From Jeotgalibacillus aurantiacus (GTDB taxonomy: Bacteria > Bacillota > Bacilli > Bacillales > Jeotgalibacillaceae), in NCBI RefSeq assembly GCF_020595125.1, contig NZ_JACNMS010000003.1, forward strand, positions 434,001 to 498,000: a stretch of DNA of 64,000 bases, in the 5' to 3' direction. A model generated the notes under the pieces. The model saw only the letters and a program-made list of their open reading frames with translations, searched no databases and was not told the origin of the DNA. Made by a program: the position numbers and the translations under genes. Below, one piece after another: positions 25,842 through 35,131 of the stretch; the stretch's first letter is position 1, and each line of letters opens with the position of its first letter.

Positions 25842-27524
25842 TCAAAACTTAAATCTTTTCACCTGTGTTTCAAGTTCTTTGGAGATTTGGGTAAGTTCAT
25901 TTGCGTGTGAATTAATCTCCTCCATTGAGCTTAAAGATTCTTCACTTGAAGCAGCTGTTTCTTCCACCCCTGCTGCTGCCTCCTGGGCAACTGAAGCGAT
26001 TTCCTGTATGGAATCATTCATTTGTGTGCTTTCTTTATCAATTTCATTTAAGCTCACTGTTATACCGCGGACCAGGTCTGTCATGTTAGAAATGGCAAGG
26101 TTAATTTCATGGAATGTGTCAACGGTTTCCTTCATTTTTTTCGAACCGTGCTCCACTTCTTTGTAACCGCTTTCAAGATCAGACACAACCTGGTTCGATT
26201 CTGTCTGAATGTTGCTGACAATACCTGTGATTTCACTAACAGAGTCAGATACCTGCTCAGCGAGTTTTCTTACTTCATCAGCGACTACTGCAAAACCTTT
26301 TCCATGTTCTCCTGCCCTTGCTGCTTCAATCGCAGCGTTCAAAGCAAGAAGATTTGTCTGATCAGCTACCGATTGGATGACTTCAACCAGTGAATAAATA
26401 TTTTTGGTCTGTTCATTCAATCCTTTGACGCTTCTGACGCTGTTGCTGACGAGGGAGTCGATCTGTGTCATCTGATGTAATGAATCTTCCATTAACTTGC
26501 TGCCGACAGCGGTTTTGTCTGACATCATTGTGGCGCTTTGCTCAACAGTTCGGCTGTTTTGAGTGACGGATTCAATTTTATTTTTGAAGAACATCATGGA
26601 CTCAGAAAGCTGGCCGGCATTATTCGCCTGTAACTCTGAACCACCAGCCAATTCCTGCATGGTAACCGCGATCTGTTCTCCGCCTTCTTTAACTTCTGAG
26701 GAAGTCTGTTTGAATAAAATACTTCTTTTTGACACTTCATCAGCAGCGAGCGAAAGGCTCTTCATTAGTGATTTGAGCTGTTCCTGCATGTCATTGGCGA
26801 TCCTGGTTAAATCACCGATTTCATCTTTTCTTTTCGTTTTGAAAGGAGTTGCGGTCAAATCCCCGTCGGCAATCTCTTTCATCCGGTTTGATACGGCAAC
26901 AGTAGATCTTCCGATAGAGCGCCCCATATATATACCAATAGACGCAGCACCTCCTATCGCGAGTACTGAAAGAATGATCATAATCAGACGGGTTGAAGTG
27001 AAAAACTGTTCACTGTCTGTCTTAAGTTCTCTAGCCACCTGTTCATTTACGCTGGAAATATCTATGACACCTTCCTGAAGACTGTGAAAATATTCGTCAC
27101 CTGATAGTAATACAACTTCAGCCTGGTCCCAGTCACCTGCTTCGATTAATCCCCCTGTTTGGTTGACGATAGGCTTATATTCTTCCCATGCAGTTTCAAA
27201 GCTTTCAAGGGCAGCCTCTTCCTCGGGAACCAGATATGTAGCACGGTAATCTACTAAAATGCCATCAATATCCATGATGGCATTTTGGATTTCCTCTGAG
27301 TAAACGGTTGCCTCAGTTAAGACATCGTGCATCATTTCCGACTGGATCAATCCAACATGATTACTGATATTTCCGAGATAGGATAAGGGGATTACACGAT
27401 CTACGTACATCGTATCAGCATTTTTATCCATTTGCATCATACTGTAAATAGCGATAATTCCGAGAATGAGGATCAGAGTGGCGATTGCAAAATAAGAAGT
27501 TAACAGCTTCCCAATCAATTTCAT
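25842..27524 (-). CDS. methyl-accepting chemotaxis protein
   Basis: 560 residues. Two membrane segments (about residues 8-28 and 175-198) flank an extracellular four-helix-type sensor domain; a HAMP linker follows and then a long coiled signalling domain whose tip is [20 protein letters not shown] and [15 protein letters not shown], invariant for chemoreceptors. The tip contacts CheA and CheW. The C-terminal half has Gln/Glu pairs suitable for methylation. The ligand is unknown. ATG at 27524 with GAGGTG upstream. It implies a motile, chemotactic organism although no other chemotaxis genes are here. Confidence 0.93.
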   Translation of the reverse strand: MKLIGKLLTSYFAIATLILILGIIAIYSMMQMDKNADTMYVDRVIPLSYLGNISNHVGLIQSEMMHDVLTEATVYSEEIQNAIMDIDGILVDYRATYLVPEEEAALESFETAWEEYKPIVNQTGGLIEAGDWDQAEVVLLSGDEYFHSLQEGVIDISSVNEQVARELKTDSEQFFTSTRLIMIILSVLAIGGAASIGIYMGRSIGRSTVAVSNRMKEIADGDLTATPFKTKRKDEIGDLTRIANDMQEQLKSLMKSLSLAADEVSKRSILFKQTSSEVKEGGEQIAVTMQELAGGSELQANNAGQLSESMMFFKNKIESVTQNSRTVEQSATMMSDKTAVGSKLMEDSLHQMTQIDSLVSNSVRSVKGLNEQTKNIYSLVEVIQSVADQTNLLALNAAIEAARAGEHGKGFAVVADEVRKLAEQVSDSVSEITGIVSNIQTESNQVVSDLESGYKEVEHGSKKMKETVDTFHEINLAISNMTDLVRGITVSLNEIDKESTQMNDSIQEIASVAQEAAAGVEETAASSEESLSSMEEINSHANELTQISKELETQVKRFKF

Positions 27525-27660
27525 CAGCACACCTCTATTCAGATTTTTTTGAAAATTTAAGCTTTTACTGATCTATTATATCTATTTTCATCCTGTAATT
27601 ACAACCAATATAGTAAAAAGTATTTATTTTATAGTGATCGATCGCGAATAATCAAAAAGA

Positions 27661-27687
27661 TTGACTTAATACCCTATAGGGTATAAT
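27661..27687 (+). promoter_or_regulatory. promoter with CstR operator upstream of cstR
   Basis: A 16-bp perfect palindrome, ATACCCTATAGGGTAT (27669-27684), lies between TTGACT (27661) and TATAAT (27682). It has the ACCC/GGGT tracts of CstR/CsoR-type operators, and a second copy precedes the next gene. Repression by CstR, relieved by persulfide, is inferred from the family. Confidence 0.85.
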
Positions 27688-27729
27688 ATTAACCTAGATT
27701 CATTGTTCAGATGCAGGGAGGTGCCCATT

Positions 27730-27993
27730 GTGGATTATCCAAAAGAAACGCTTCACCGATTGAAAAGAGTAGAGGGACAGCTTAGAGGCGTTCTTTCTAT
27801 GATGGAAAACGGTAAGGACTGTAAGGAGGTCGTAACACAGCTTTCGGCAGTCCGGACTGCGATTGACCGCACGATTGGTCTGGTCGTGAGTGAAAATCTA
27901 GTTGCATGTGTAAGAGAAGCAAATGAGACAGATGGGCGAGAGCCGGATGAACTCATTAAAGAAGCGGTGAACCTGCTTGTGAAGAGCAGGTGA
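27730..27993 (+). CDS. cstR: CstR-like persulfide-sensing repressor
   Basis: 87 residues, all-helical CsoR/RcnR (DUF156) fold. From the GTG at 27730 (GGGAGGTG upstream) Cys31 and Cys60 fall at exactly the positions of the persulfide-sensing pair of Staphylococcus aureus CstR. The position that holds the copper-ligand His in CsoR is not His here (SENLVAC), which argues against a copper sensor. The ending EAVNLLVKS also matches CstR. Operators on both sides and the DsrE- and TauE-type genes downstream fit a reactive-sulfur detoxification module. Confidence 0.88.
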   Translation: MDYPKETLHRLKRVEGQLRGVLSMMENGKDCKEVVTQLSAVRTAIDRTIGLVVSENLVACVREANETDGREPDELIKEAVNLLVKSR

Positions 27994-28010
27994 TTTTTTT
28001 GAATAACTAT

Positions 28011-28026
28011 ATACCCTATAGGGTAA
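28011..28026 (+). promoter_or_regulatory. second CstR operator, upstream of the DsrE-like gene
   Basis: ATACCCTATAGGGTAA differs from the first operator only at its last base. It lies between TTGAAT (27999) and the DsrE-like start, so the downstream pair of genes probably has its own CstR-controlled promoter. Confidence 0.82.
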
Positions 28027-28047
28027 TTATTTTTAGGAGGATTTGTC

Positions 28048-28527
28048 ATGTCAGAAAAAAAGAGAACAACGATTGTATTATTCAGTGGGGATTATGATAA
28101 AGCGATGGCTGCTTATATTATTGCTAATGGAGCAGCTGCTTACGATCATGAGGTCACCATTTTTCATACGTTCTGGGGGCTGAATGCACTCCGTAAGGAT
28201 GGAAATGTGGACGTGCAGAAAAGCGCGATGGAAAAGATGTTTGGCAAGATGATGCCAAAAGGTGCAGATAAAATGGGGCTGTCCAAAATGAATTTTGGAG
28301 GTCTTGGTCAGAAAATGATTAAAAGTGTGATGAAAAAGCATAATGCCATGGAACTTCCTAACCTGATCGAGATGGCTCAGGAGCAGGAGGTAAAGCTTGT
28401 TGCCTGTACGATGACGATGGATTTACTAGGGCTTCAGAAGGAAGAATTGCTTGAGGAAATTGATTATGCAGGTGTAGCAGCGTATTTAGCGGATGCTGAA
28501 GACGGGAACGTAAACTTATTTATTTAA
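28048..28527 (+). CDS. DsrE/DsrF-like (DsrE2 type) sulfur-handling protein
   Basis: 159 residues. The N-terminal strand VLFSGDYDKAMAAYIIANGAA and FHTFWGLNALRK, and later KLVACTMTMDLLGL with its single conserved Cys, identify the DsrE2 group (sulfur transferase-like, YrkE/peroxiredoxin-family neighbours). The Cys is a likely persulfide carrier between sulfide-metabolising partners. Strong AGGAGG site; CstR operator directly upstream. Twenty-one bases separate it from the TauE gene, so the two form one transcript. Confidence 0.85.
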   Translation: MSEKKRTTIVLFSGDYDKAMAAYIIANGAAAYDHEVTIFHTFWGLNALRKDGNVDVQKSAMEKMFGKMMPKGADKMGLSKMNFGGLGQKMIKSVMKKHNAMELPNLIEMAQEQEVKLVACTMTMDLLGLQKEELLEEIDYAGVAAYLADAEDGNVNLFI

Positions 28528-28548
28528 TCGTCTGAAGGAGGCAGCATC

Positions 28549-29325
28549 ATGACTATTGAGTTGTTTATCGTATTATTTCTGATCGGCTTTATCGGCTCTT
28601 ATATATCCGGAATGCTTGGTATCGGCGGCTCTATCATTAAATACCCTATGCTTCTCTATATTCCGCCGCTGTTTGGACTTGCTGCGTTCAGTGCGCATGA
28701 GGTGGCAGGGATTTCTGCGGTACAGGTATTCTTCGCGACCATTGGCGGTGTGTGGGCATATCGGAAGGGTGGATATCTGAACAAAACCTTAATTATTTAT
28801 ATGGGAGCTGCTGTGCTGATCGGCAGTCTGATCGGGGGACTTGGTTCAAAGGCTTTATCAGAGGACACCATCAATATGGTCTACGGAATTCTTGCGTCAA
28901 TCGCAGCGGTTATGATGTTTGTTCCAAAAAAGGGCCGTGAAGATATTCCGTACGATCAAATAATATTTAATAAATGGCTGGCGGCAGGTCTGGCGTTTAT
29001 CGTAGGTGTAAGTGCCGGCATTGTCGGAGCAGCAGGTGCCTTTTTACTCGTGCCGATTATGCTCGTCGTACTGAAAATACCAACCAGGGTAACCATAGCG
29101 TCATCGCTTGCCATTACCTTTATTGCCTCAATTGGTACAACAATTGGTAAAGTGACCACCGGACAGGTCGACTATTTACCGGCAGCCATTATGGTTGTAG
29201 CAAGTCTGATCGCTGCACCACTTGGAGCAAAGCTTGGAAAGAAAATGAATACAAAGGTGCTTCAGATCTTGCTGGCAGTGATTATTCTTGCAACAGCCAT
29301 TAAGATTTGGATAGACATTTTGTAG
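28549..29325 (+). CDS. TauE/SafE family sulfite/organosulfonate exporter
   Basis: 258 residues with about eight membrane segments and the two-fold repeat of the family; [18 protein letters not shown] and [20 protein letters not shown] mark the two halves. TauE/SafE proteins move sulfite, thiosulfate-like or organosulfur anions. In the CstR regulon of S. aureus a TauE protein exports sulfur oxyanions formed during sulfide detoxification, and the context here is the same. A strong terminator follows. Confidence 0.88.
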   Translation: MTIELFIVLFLIGFIGSYISGMLGIGGSIIKYPMLLYIPPLFGLAAFSAHEVAGISAVQVFFATIGGVWAYRKGGYLNKTLIIYMGAAVLIGSLIGGLGSKALSEDTINMVYGILASIAAVMMFVPKKGREDIPYDQIIFNKWLAAGLAFIVGVSAGIVGAAGAFLLVPIMLVVLKIPTRVTIASSLAITFIASIGTTIGKVTTGQVDYLPAAIMVVASLIAAPLGAKLGKKMNTKVLQILLAVIILATAIKIWIDIL

Positions 29326-29372
29326 GGGACGGAGCGGGTGATCCTTTTCACCAGCTCTGTCCCTCTTTTTTT
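29324..29372 (+). terminator. terminator of the sulfur module
   Basis: Long imperfect stem starting AGGGAC-like GGGGACGGAGC and returning through GCTCTGTCCCT, followed by seven T. Confidence 0.85.
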
Positions 29373-29387
29373 GCTGAAGGCTGTAAC

Positions 29388-29452
29388 ATTCAAATGAGTG
29401 TTTGAATAATATGTTGGAAAGGAGTATATTATAATCAAACGAAGATTTGAAT
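29388..29452 (+). promoter_or_regulatory. cadC-cadA promoter with two CadC-type operators
   Basis: ATTCAAATGAGTGTTTGAAT (29388-29407) is an inverted repeat very close to the operator of plasmid pI258 CadC. TTGAAT within its right arm can act as -35 and TATATT (29425-29430) as -10 with 17-base spacing. A second, imperfect copy, ATCAAAC-GAAG-ATTTGAAT, spans 29434-29452 just after the -10. Confidence 0.82.
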
Positions 29453-29467
29453 GTTAGGGGTGTTTTA

Positions 29468-29848
29468 ATGAAAAGTGAGGTTTGCTGTGAGGCAACGAAT
29501 ATTCATCCTGATAAGGTTAAGCGCTCAAAAATTCATCTGCAGGAGACGAATGCAGCAAATGTTGCCAATCTGTTTAAAGCATTAGCTGATGATACAAGAA
29601 TGAAGATTGCTCTTATTTTATCCAGAGAAGATGAGTTGTGTGTGTGTGATGTGGCAGAGGTCATTGAATCATCAAATGCGACCGCTTCCCATCACTTGCG
29701 TCATTTGAAATCACTTGGTCTGGCGAAAAGCCGGAAAGTGGGAAAACAGGTGTATTACTCGCTGGATGACCATCATGTGAAAAGCCTGATTGATCTTGCC
29801 GTAGAGCACGAAAAGGAGGTTCAGGAGCGCCATGAATCAAGTGAATGA
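29468..29848 (+). CDS. cadC: CadC-like ArsR/SmtB metal-responsive repressor
   Basis: 126 residues. Winged helix of the ArsR family: [16 protein letters not shown], then [30 protein letters not shown]. The Cys pair in ELCVCD and the N-terminal Cys pair (EVCCEA) are the cadmium/lead-binding ligands of CadC. The start at 29468 has TAGGGGTG upstream; an ATG at 29447 lies inside the operator. It overlaps cadA by 17 bases. Release from the operators by Cd, Pb or Zn is expected from the family. Confidence 0.9.
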   Translation: MKSEVCCEATNIHPDKVKRSKIHLQETNAANVANLFKALADDTRMKIALILSREDELCVCDVAEVIESSNATASHHLRHLKSLGLAKSRKVGKQVYYSLDDHHVKSLIDLAVEHEKEVQERHESSE

Positions 29849-31934
29849 AACGACTTATCGAGTAAATGGCTTTTCTTGTGCGGGTTGTGCAAAAACGTTT
29901 GAGAAGAATGTGAAAAGTCTCGAAGGGGTTGAGGATGCCCAGGTTAATTTTGGCGCTTCAAAAATTACTGTGAAAGGGTCAACCACGATTGAGCAGCTCG
30001 AGAAAGCAGGAGCCTTTGAAAAGCTGCGTGTTACTGATGATCGGGAACCGTATTCTCCACCAGAGAAAATCAATTTCTTCAAACTTCATTGGAATGTCTT
30101 GCTGTCATTCATTTTCTTAACAGCAGGTTTCATGACTGAACGCACGGTTCAGGAAGAATGGATTTCGGTTATTCTGCTGGCAGGAGCCATTGTGATTGGT
30201 GGGTATTCGCTTTTTATCACAGGATTTAAAAATTTGTTCCGCCTGAATTTTGATATGAGAACACTGATGACTGTTGCGGTCATTGGCGCTGCGATTATTG
30301 GAGAATGGGGAGAGGGAGCCGTTGTGGTGATCCTTTTTGCCATCAGCGAAGCGTTGGAACGTTATTCGATGGACAAAGCGAGAGCATCTATTCAATCTCT
30401 GATGGATATTTCCCCGAAAACGGCTCTGATCAGACGTGGACATCATGAAATCGAAGTTCCGGTCGATGATGTTAGGCCGGGGGATCTGATGATCGTAAAA
30501 CCCGGCGATAAAGTCGCGATGGACGGGGTGATTGTGAAGGGGCATTCCTCCATCAACCAGGCCGCCATTACGGGTGAATCCATACCGGTTGAAAAAAGCG
30601 AACAAGACTCCGTTTTTGCGGGTACCCTAAATCAGGAGGGCGTTCTGGAAGTTGAAGTAACCAAAAATGTTCAGGACACTACGCTTGCGAAAATTATTCA
30701 TATGGTGGAGGAAGCACAGGCGGAACGTGCACCTTCTCAGGCTTTTGTTGATCAATTCGCCAAATATTATACCCCTGCTATTATCGCCATTGCCTTTTTA
30801 GTGGCGATCCTGCCGCCTCTTGTGGGAGGAGCAGACTGGACGCAGTGGATTTATCAGGGGCTGGCTGTTCTTGTCGTCGGCTGTCCGTGTGCACTTGTTA
30901 TTTCAACCCCTGTGGCGATCGTAACAGCGATTGGAAATGCAGCGAAACAGGGGGTCTTAATCAAAGGTGGCGTCTATCTTGAGGAAATGGGCAAGCTTGA
31001 CACAATCGCTTTTGATAAAACTGGTACCCTGACGAAAGGGGAGCCATCTGTTACGGATGTTGTAGCGATTGACCCGCATTTTGATGAAGAAAAACTGATT
31101 CATTATGCAGCTGCGATTGAAAAACACTCCCGTCATCCGCTCGCTTCAGCCATTTTGTCAAAAGCAGGAGACACACAGCAAGAAGCCGATGGCGTACAAT
31201 CCCTTACTGGAAAGGGAATTGAAGGGACCATTGAAGGCATTCGATACCTGATCGGAAAACCGGCTCTTTTCAGGGAGAAAGGTGTAAAAATCCCTGAACA
31301 GGAAGTGATGGAAGAACTGCTGTCAGAAGGAAAAACCGTTCTCGTTTTTGGAACGGAGAAACAGGTCATCGGTTTTATCGGGATAGCTGATGAAGTTCGT
31401 GAGATGTCTGCATCTGTTGTGAAGCGACTGCATGAACTTGGTATTAAATCCACGATTATGCTGACAGGTGATAATAAAGAAGCGGCTGCTGCGATTGCAA
31501 AAGCAACGGGCGTCTCCGAAGTGAGAGCCGAGCTTCTTCCGGAAGATAAACTGTCAGAGGTCAAAAAGCTTCGTGCCTCAGGCAGTCAGGTTGCCATGGT
31601 TGGGGATGGTGTCAATGATGCGCCGGCACTTGCTGCCTCAACAGTCGGGATTGCAATGGGTGGTGCCGGAACGGATACTGCCATGGAAACAGCTGATATT
31701 GCCCTGATGGGAGATGATCTTGAAAAGCTGCCATTTACAGTGAAATTAAGCCGTAAAGCACTCTGGATCATCAAGCAGAATATCGCTTTTTCAATCGGCA
31801 TTAAAGTGATTGCGCTACTGCTTGTTGTGCCAGGCTGGCTGACCTTATGGATCGCGATTTTTGCTGATCTTGGTGCAACACTTCTTGTCACATTGAACGG
31901 TATGCGTCTGCTGCGTGTGAAAGAAAAGTCTTGA
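29832..31934 (+). CDS. cadA: P1B-type Cd/Zn/Pb-exporting ATPase CadA
   Basis: 700 residues. One N-terminal heavy-metal-associated domain with the metal-binding [11 protein letters not shown], membrane segments, the actuator loop with TGES, the intramembrane CPC metal site (GCPCAL), the phosphorylation motif DKTGTLTKG, a P/N domain with SRHPLASA (the HP motif) and [11 protein letters not shown]. This is a complete zinc/cadmium/lead exporter. Immediately downstream of and overlapping cadC. Adjacent to the sulfur module, giving a stress/detoxification region of about 4 kb. Confidence 0.95.
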   Translation: MNQVNETTYRVNGFSCAGCAKTFEKNVKSLEGVEDAQVNFGASKITVKGSTTIEQLEKAGAFEKLRVTDDREPYSPPEKINFFKLHWNVLLSFIFLTAGFMTERTVQEEWISVILLAGAIVIGGYSLFITGFKNLFRLNFDMRTLMTVAVIGAAIIGEWGEGAVVVILFAISEALERYSMDKARASIQSLMDISPKTALIRRGHHEIEVPVDDVRPGDLMIVKPGDKVAMDGVIVKGHSSINQAAITGESIPVEKSEQDSVFAGTLNQEGVLEVEVTKNVQDTTLAKIIHMVEEAQAERAPSQAFVDQFAKYYTPAIIAIAFLVAILPPLVGGADWTQWIYQGLAVLVVGCPCALVISTPVAIVTAIGNAAKQGVLIKGGVYLEEMGKLDTIAFDKTGTLTKGEPSVTDVVAIDPHFDEEKLIHYAAAIEKHSRHPLASAILSKAGDTQQEADGVQSLTGKGIEGTIEGIRYLIGKPALFREKGVKIPEQEVMEELLSEGKTVLVFGTEKQVIGFIGIADEVREMSASVVKRLHELGIKSTIMLTGDNKEAAAAIAKATGVSEVRAELLPEDKLSEVKKLRASGSQVAMVGDGVNDAPALAASTVGIAMGGAGTDTAMETADIALMGDDLEKLPFTVKLSRKALWIIKQNIAFSIGIKVIALLLVVPGWLTLWIAIFADLGATLLVTLNGMRLLRVKEKS

Positions 31935-31974
31935 CAGTGACAATTTTAATGCCATAAGATGGTGCTAACAAATA

Positions 31975-32199
31975 ACGGAAGGGTGACCCGGGAGAATGAA
32001 GTACTAATCCTATTTTTAGAAAACAATGATGATAACTCTGTGATCGGCACACGCAACCCGTCTGTCTTCACGCGCATCATCCGTTTTCAGAATAGGATTA
32101 GGCTTAACCGGGGAATGTTTTAATCGGGAGAAGACTCTCCTTTTAAGGCATTCGTGTACCCATGCCTCCTATTCGATAAGCGGATAGGGGGCTTTTTTT
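31975..32199 (+). promoter_or_regulatory. attenuator leader of the ABC-F gene
   Basis: Long leader ending in a 12-bp terminator hairpin (32164-32192) followed by seven T. TAATCCTATT (32005-32014) pairs with AATAGGATTA (32091-32100) at the base of a long hairpin continued by GAAAAC/GTTTTC. The left side of the terminator contains TCCTATT (32167-32173), which could instead pair with AATAGGA (32091-32097). GGCAT (32147-32151) is complementary to ATGCC at the terminator edge. These alternatives fit terminator/antiterminator switching. Ribosome-mediated attenuation is established for related ABC-F genes; the mechanism here is inferred. Confidence 0.78.
31996..32007 (+). CDS. possible three-residue leader peptide (Met-Lys-Tyr)
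   Basis: ATG AAG TAC TAA begins nine bases after GGTGA. Its stop codon is the first three bases of the leader hairpin arm TAATCCTATT, so a ribosome stalled here would block that arm. Very short upstream frames are known in ABC-F leaders such as the one of Listeria lmo0919, as I recall. There is no direct evidence of translation. Confidence 0.35.
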   Translation: MKY

Positions 32200-32232
32200 G
32201 TCCCCTGACAATTGAAAATAGGGGATGATCGT

Positions 32233-33807
32233 ATGACAATTTTACTGGAATTAAAAGAAATCAAAATGGCGGTAAAAGCAAGGACTTTATTTGAAATAGA
32301 TGAACTGACCATTCGAAAGGGTGACCGGATCGGCCTGGTCGGAAAGAATGGTTCTGGAAAGTCAACCCTTCTTCACCTCGTCGCTGGAAAGCTGCAAGCT
32401 GAAGAAGGTGAGCTGTTCAAAAATGGACATATTACCCTGCTTCCCCAGCTGAAAAATACGGATACGGTAAAAAGCGGAGGAGAGGTTACGCAGGAATATA
32501 TTAATCAGGCGTTTGCTGAAAAGCCGGATCTTCTACTGGCAGATGAGCCGACAACAAACCTCGACGTTGAACACGTTCAGTCTCTTGAGCAGCATCTGGA
32601 AAGGTTTCCTGGTTCCATCCTGATGGTTTCGCACGACCGGGCGTTTCTTGACAAGCTTTGTACGAAAATCTGGGAAATCGATGAAGGGAAGATCCAGGAA
32701 TTTAAAGGGAACTATTCTGCTTTTGCTGAAACAAAAGCACTCAGAAGGCGTCAGCAGGAGGAAGCCCATGTTCAGTATGAGCGTAAAAAGAAGCAGCTTG
32801 AAGACGCCATTGAAGAGAAGGAAAAACGGGCGAAGCGTGCTACGAAGAAACCGAAGGACGGTACTGAAATTGAATCGAAGAATGCCAAGCCGTACTTTGC
32901 TAAAAAGCAGAAGAAGCTGAGACAAACGGCAAAGGCGCTTGAGACAAGGCTTAAACAGATGGAGAAGGTGGAGAGACCCAGAGAATTGCCCCCGGTTAAA
33001 ATGAATCTGCCAAATGAGTCGGATATGAAAGGAAGAGCGATTATACGATTTGATAAGCAGATCATAACAGCCGGAGATAAGAAGCTGTTTTCAATCAAAC
33101 CATTTCACATTAAAGGCGGTCAGAAGTTGGGACTGATCGGAGAAAATGGTTCAGGAAAAACAACTTTGATACGGGCTGTTCTGGACGGTAAAGAAGACAT
33201 TCATGTATCGCCGTCCGTGAAATTCGGCTATTTCAGTCAGAATCTTGACCGCCTGAAAACAGACAAAACAATTCTTGCAAATGTCAGTGAGGATTCGATC
33301 CAAAAAGAAGACCTGATCAGAACCGTTCTCGCCCGGCTGCATTTTTATGGTGATGATGTCTATAAACCTGTCTCTGTTCTTTCCGGTGGAGAGCGGGTGA
33401 AGGTAGCGTTTGCCAAAGTGTTTTTAGGTGATTTAAACGTTTTGGTCATGGATGAACCGACCAATTTTCTTGATATTGAAGCGGTTGAGGCGCTGGAAAG
33501 CCTGCTGATGGATTATCGGGGCACCGTTTTATTCGTTTCGCATGACAGGCAATTAACCAGCAGGCTCGCAACAAGGATTCTTGAAATTAAAAAGGGCGAG
33601 CTTCATGTGTTCGATGGTACGCTTGCTGACTATCAGGCGTATCAACCGTCTGAAAGCCGTGATGAAAGCAAAGATCAATTACTCATGGTTGAAACAAAGA
33701 TCTCAGAAGTGCTGAGCAGGATCAGCCTTATGCCAGACCCTGTGCTTGAGGAAGAATTTCAGGCGCTTGTACAGAAGAAAAGAGAGCTATTACAAAAAAC
33801 GAAGTGA
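32233..33807 (+). CDS. ABC-F ribosome protection protein, Vga/VgaL (Lmo0919) type
   Basis: 524 residues; two ATP-binding cassettes and no membrane segments. Cassette 1 has GLVGKNGSGKST, the unusual signature SGGEVTQ and LLLADEPTTNLD; cassette 2 has GLIGENGSGKTT, LSGGERVKVA and VLVMDEPTNFLD. The charged interdomain linker (ATKKPKDG, KPYFAKKQKKLR, then ELPPVKMNL) follows Staphylococcus Vga(A) closely. Such proteins dislodge lincosamides, streptogramin A or pleuromutilins from the ribosome. The ATG at 32233 has GGGGATGA upstream. Induction through the leader is expected. Spectrum cannot be told because linker-tip residues decide it. Confidence 0.92.
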   Translation: MTILLELKEIKMAVKARTLFEIDELTIRKGDRIGLVGKNGSGKSTLLHLVAGKLQAEEGELFKNGHITLLPQLKNTDTVKSGGEVTQEYINQAFAEKPDLLLADEPTTNLDVEHVQSLEQHLERFPGSILMVSHDRAFLDKLCTKIWEIDEGKIQEFKGNYSAFAETKALRRRQQEEAHVQYERKKKQLEDAIEEKEKRAKRATKKPKDGTEIESKNAKPYFAKKQKKLRQTAKALETRLKQMEKVERPRELPPVKMNLPNESDMKGRAIIRFDKQIITAGDKKLFSIKPFHIKGGQKLGLIGENGSGKTTLIRAVLDGKEDIHVSPSVKFGYFSQNLDRLKTDKTILANVSEDSIQKEDLIRTVLARLHFYGDDVYKPVSVLSGGERVKVAFAKVFLGDLNVLVMDEPTNFLDIEAVEALESLLMDYRGTVLFVSHDRQLTSRLATRILEIKKGELHVFDGTLADYQAYQPSESRDESKDQLLMVETKISEVLSRISLMPDPVLEEEFQALVQKKRELLQKTK

Positions 33808-33824
33808 GCAGACAGGGGATTAAT

Positions 33825-34661
33825 ATGAGGGAATTATCAGTAAGAAAAGCAGAACAACATGATATTCAGGCACTGACTGCACTATCTGATCAGGTCTTTT
33901 CAAAGGAAGCGGAGAGATGGATGCCTGAGGGAGGAACGGATGCGAATGTACAGCCGCCCGGATATGCAGACCCGGAGATGATGCAGTATATGTCCGCGCA
34001 TCTCGATGTTTTATGTCTTGAACTTGAAGGTGTACTGATCGGTGGTGCTGTGCTGACATTTCCTGCAAGGGGCTATGCCCGGATCGACCGCATTTTTATT
34101 GCGGTCTCTCAGCAGGGAAAAGGCTACGGTAAACAGGCAATGAAGCAGCTGGAGAAGCAGTATCCAGATCGCTTCAAATGGCAGCTTGAGACATCTGCAA
34201 GGCAGTTGCCGAACCGTTATTTTTATCAGGCATGCGGGTATGAGCTTGTGTTCGAAACGGAAGATGAGCTTTATTTTGAAAAGAAACGCGATGTGACCAG
34301 ACCTTCAGGGCAGATTGTTGACCGTGATTTATCGGAAAGAGAACTTATTTCCATTAAAGCTGAGGATGTGAATGTGACAGATGCTAATCTTCAGCGGTTT
34401 TCAGTGTCCAATGCCAATCTGAGAAAGTCCAGGTTTCAAAATGTGAATATGTCAGGCAGTCTGCTTGCAGATTCAACCATTGAGGAAGCAAGCTTTTGGT
34501 ACGCGGGGCTAACGAACAGTACGTTTAGGGCGTGTAATTTAACAAATGTTAAACTGACCGGTTGCCAGATTGAAGGCATGGAAATTAACGGTTTATCGGT
34601 GGAGAAAATGATATCGGCTTATAAAAAGGAGAATCAGCATGGTTCATTTAAAGAAAATTGA
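33825..34661 (+). CDS. GNAT acetyltransferase fused to a pentapeptide-repeat domain
   Basis: 278 residues from the ATG at 33825 (ACAGGGGA upstream). The first 150 or so form a GNAT domain with VSQQGKGYGKQAMKQLE as acetyl-CoA loop and NRYFYQACGYELV. From about residue 185 there are A(D/N)LxxF-like pentapeptide repeats (TDANLQRFSVSNANLRKSRF, then further NMSGS, STFRACNLTNVKL steps), a right-handed beta-helix fold. The pairing is unusual. It starts 17 bases after the ABC-F stop and its end overlaps the next acetyltransferase, so it may be part of an inducible protection operon. Confidence 0.82.
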   Translation: MRELSVRKAEQHDIQALTALSDQVFSKEAERWMPEGGTDANVQPPGYADPEMMQYMSAHLDVLCLELEGVLIGGAVLTFPARGYARIDRIFIAVSQQGKGYGKQAMKQLEKQYPDRFKWQLETSARQLPNRYFYQACGYELVFETEDELYFEKKRDVTRPSGQIVDRDLSERELISIKAEDVNVTDANLQRFSVSNANLRKSRFQNVNMSGSLLADSTIEEASFWYAGLTNSTFRACNLTNVKLTGCQIEGMEINGLSVEKMISAYKKENQHGSFKEN

Positions 34662-35082
34662 CGAACATAACTGGCTGAAAGCTGTACGATTAAAGGTCCG
34701 GACTGATCAGGAGACGTTTGTGGCTTCTAATGCGATATCACTGGCACAGCTAAACTTTTTAACGGACTTTCATGCAATGGGTATCTATCAGGATGATGAA
34801 ATGGTTGGTTTTACACTATTCGGGCTTGATCGTGACGACGGGGAATATTGGATTTACCGGATGATGATTGATGAAAAACAACAGGGTAAAGGCTATGGTA
34901 AAAAGGCGATTCAGCTTGTGATAGATGAAATTCGCAAAGTGAAGGAAGACCGGCACACGACGATCACGTTATCCTATGAACCCGAAAACACTTTTGCGGC
35001 GGGCTTATACTCAACCATGGGATTTGTGGAACAGGAGGGTATGATGATTCACGGGGAACAGGTTTCACGCTATACATTCTAA
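34639..35082 (+). CDS. GNAT acetyltransferase, BltD-like
   Basis: 147 residues, single GNAT domain: YRMMIDEKQQGKGYGKKAIQLVI is the acetyl-CoA loop, and LSYEPENTFAAGLYSTMGFVEQ the usual C-terminal turn. Sequence and length resemble BltD/SpeG-type spermine/spermidine acetyltransferases of Bacilli. Overlaps the preceding gene by 23 bases, so it is translationally linked to it. In B. subtilis, bltD sits with a drug transporter gene; here the neighbour is an ABC-F gene. Confidence 0.82.
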   Translation: MVHLKKIDEHNWLKAVRLKVRTDQETFVASNAISLAQLNFLTDFHAMGIYQDDEMVGFTLFGLDRDDGEYWIYRMMIDEKQQGKGYGKKAIQLVIDEIRKVKEDRHTTITLSYEPENTFAAGLYSTMGFVEQEGMMIHGEQVSRYTF

Positions 35083-35131
35083 TTTTATTCACAACATCAT
35101 ACACTGTCATGATGAAAGGCGGTGTCTGCAT

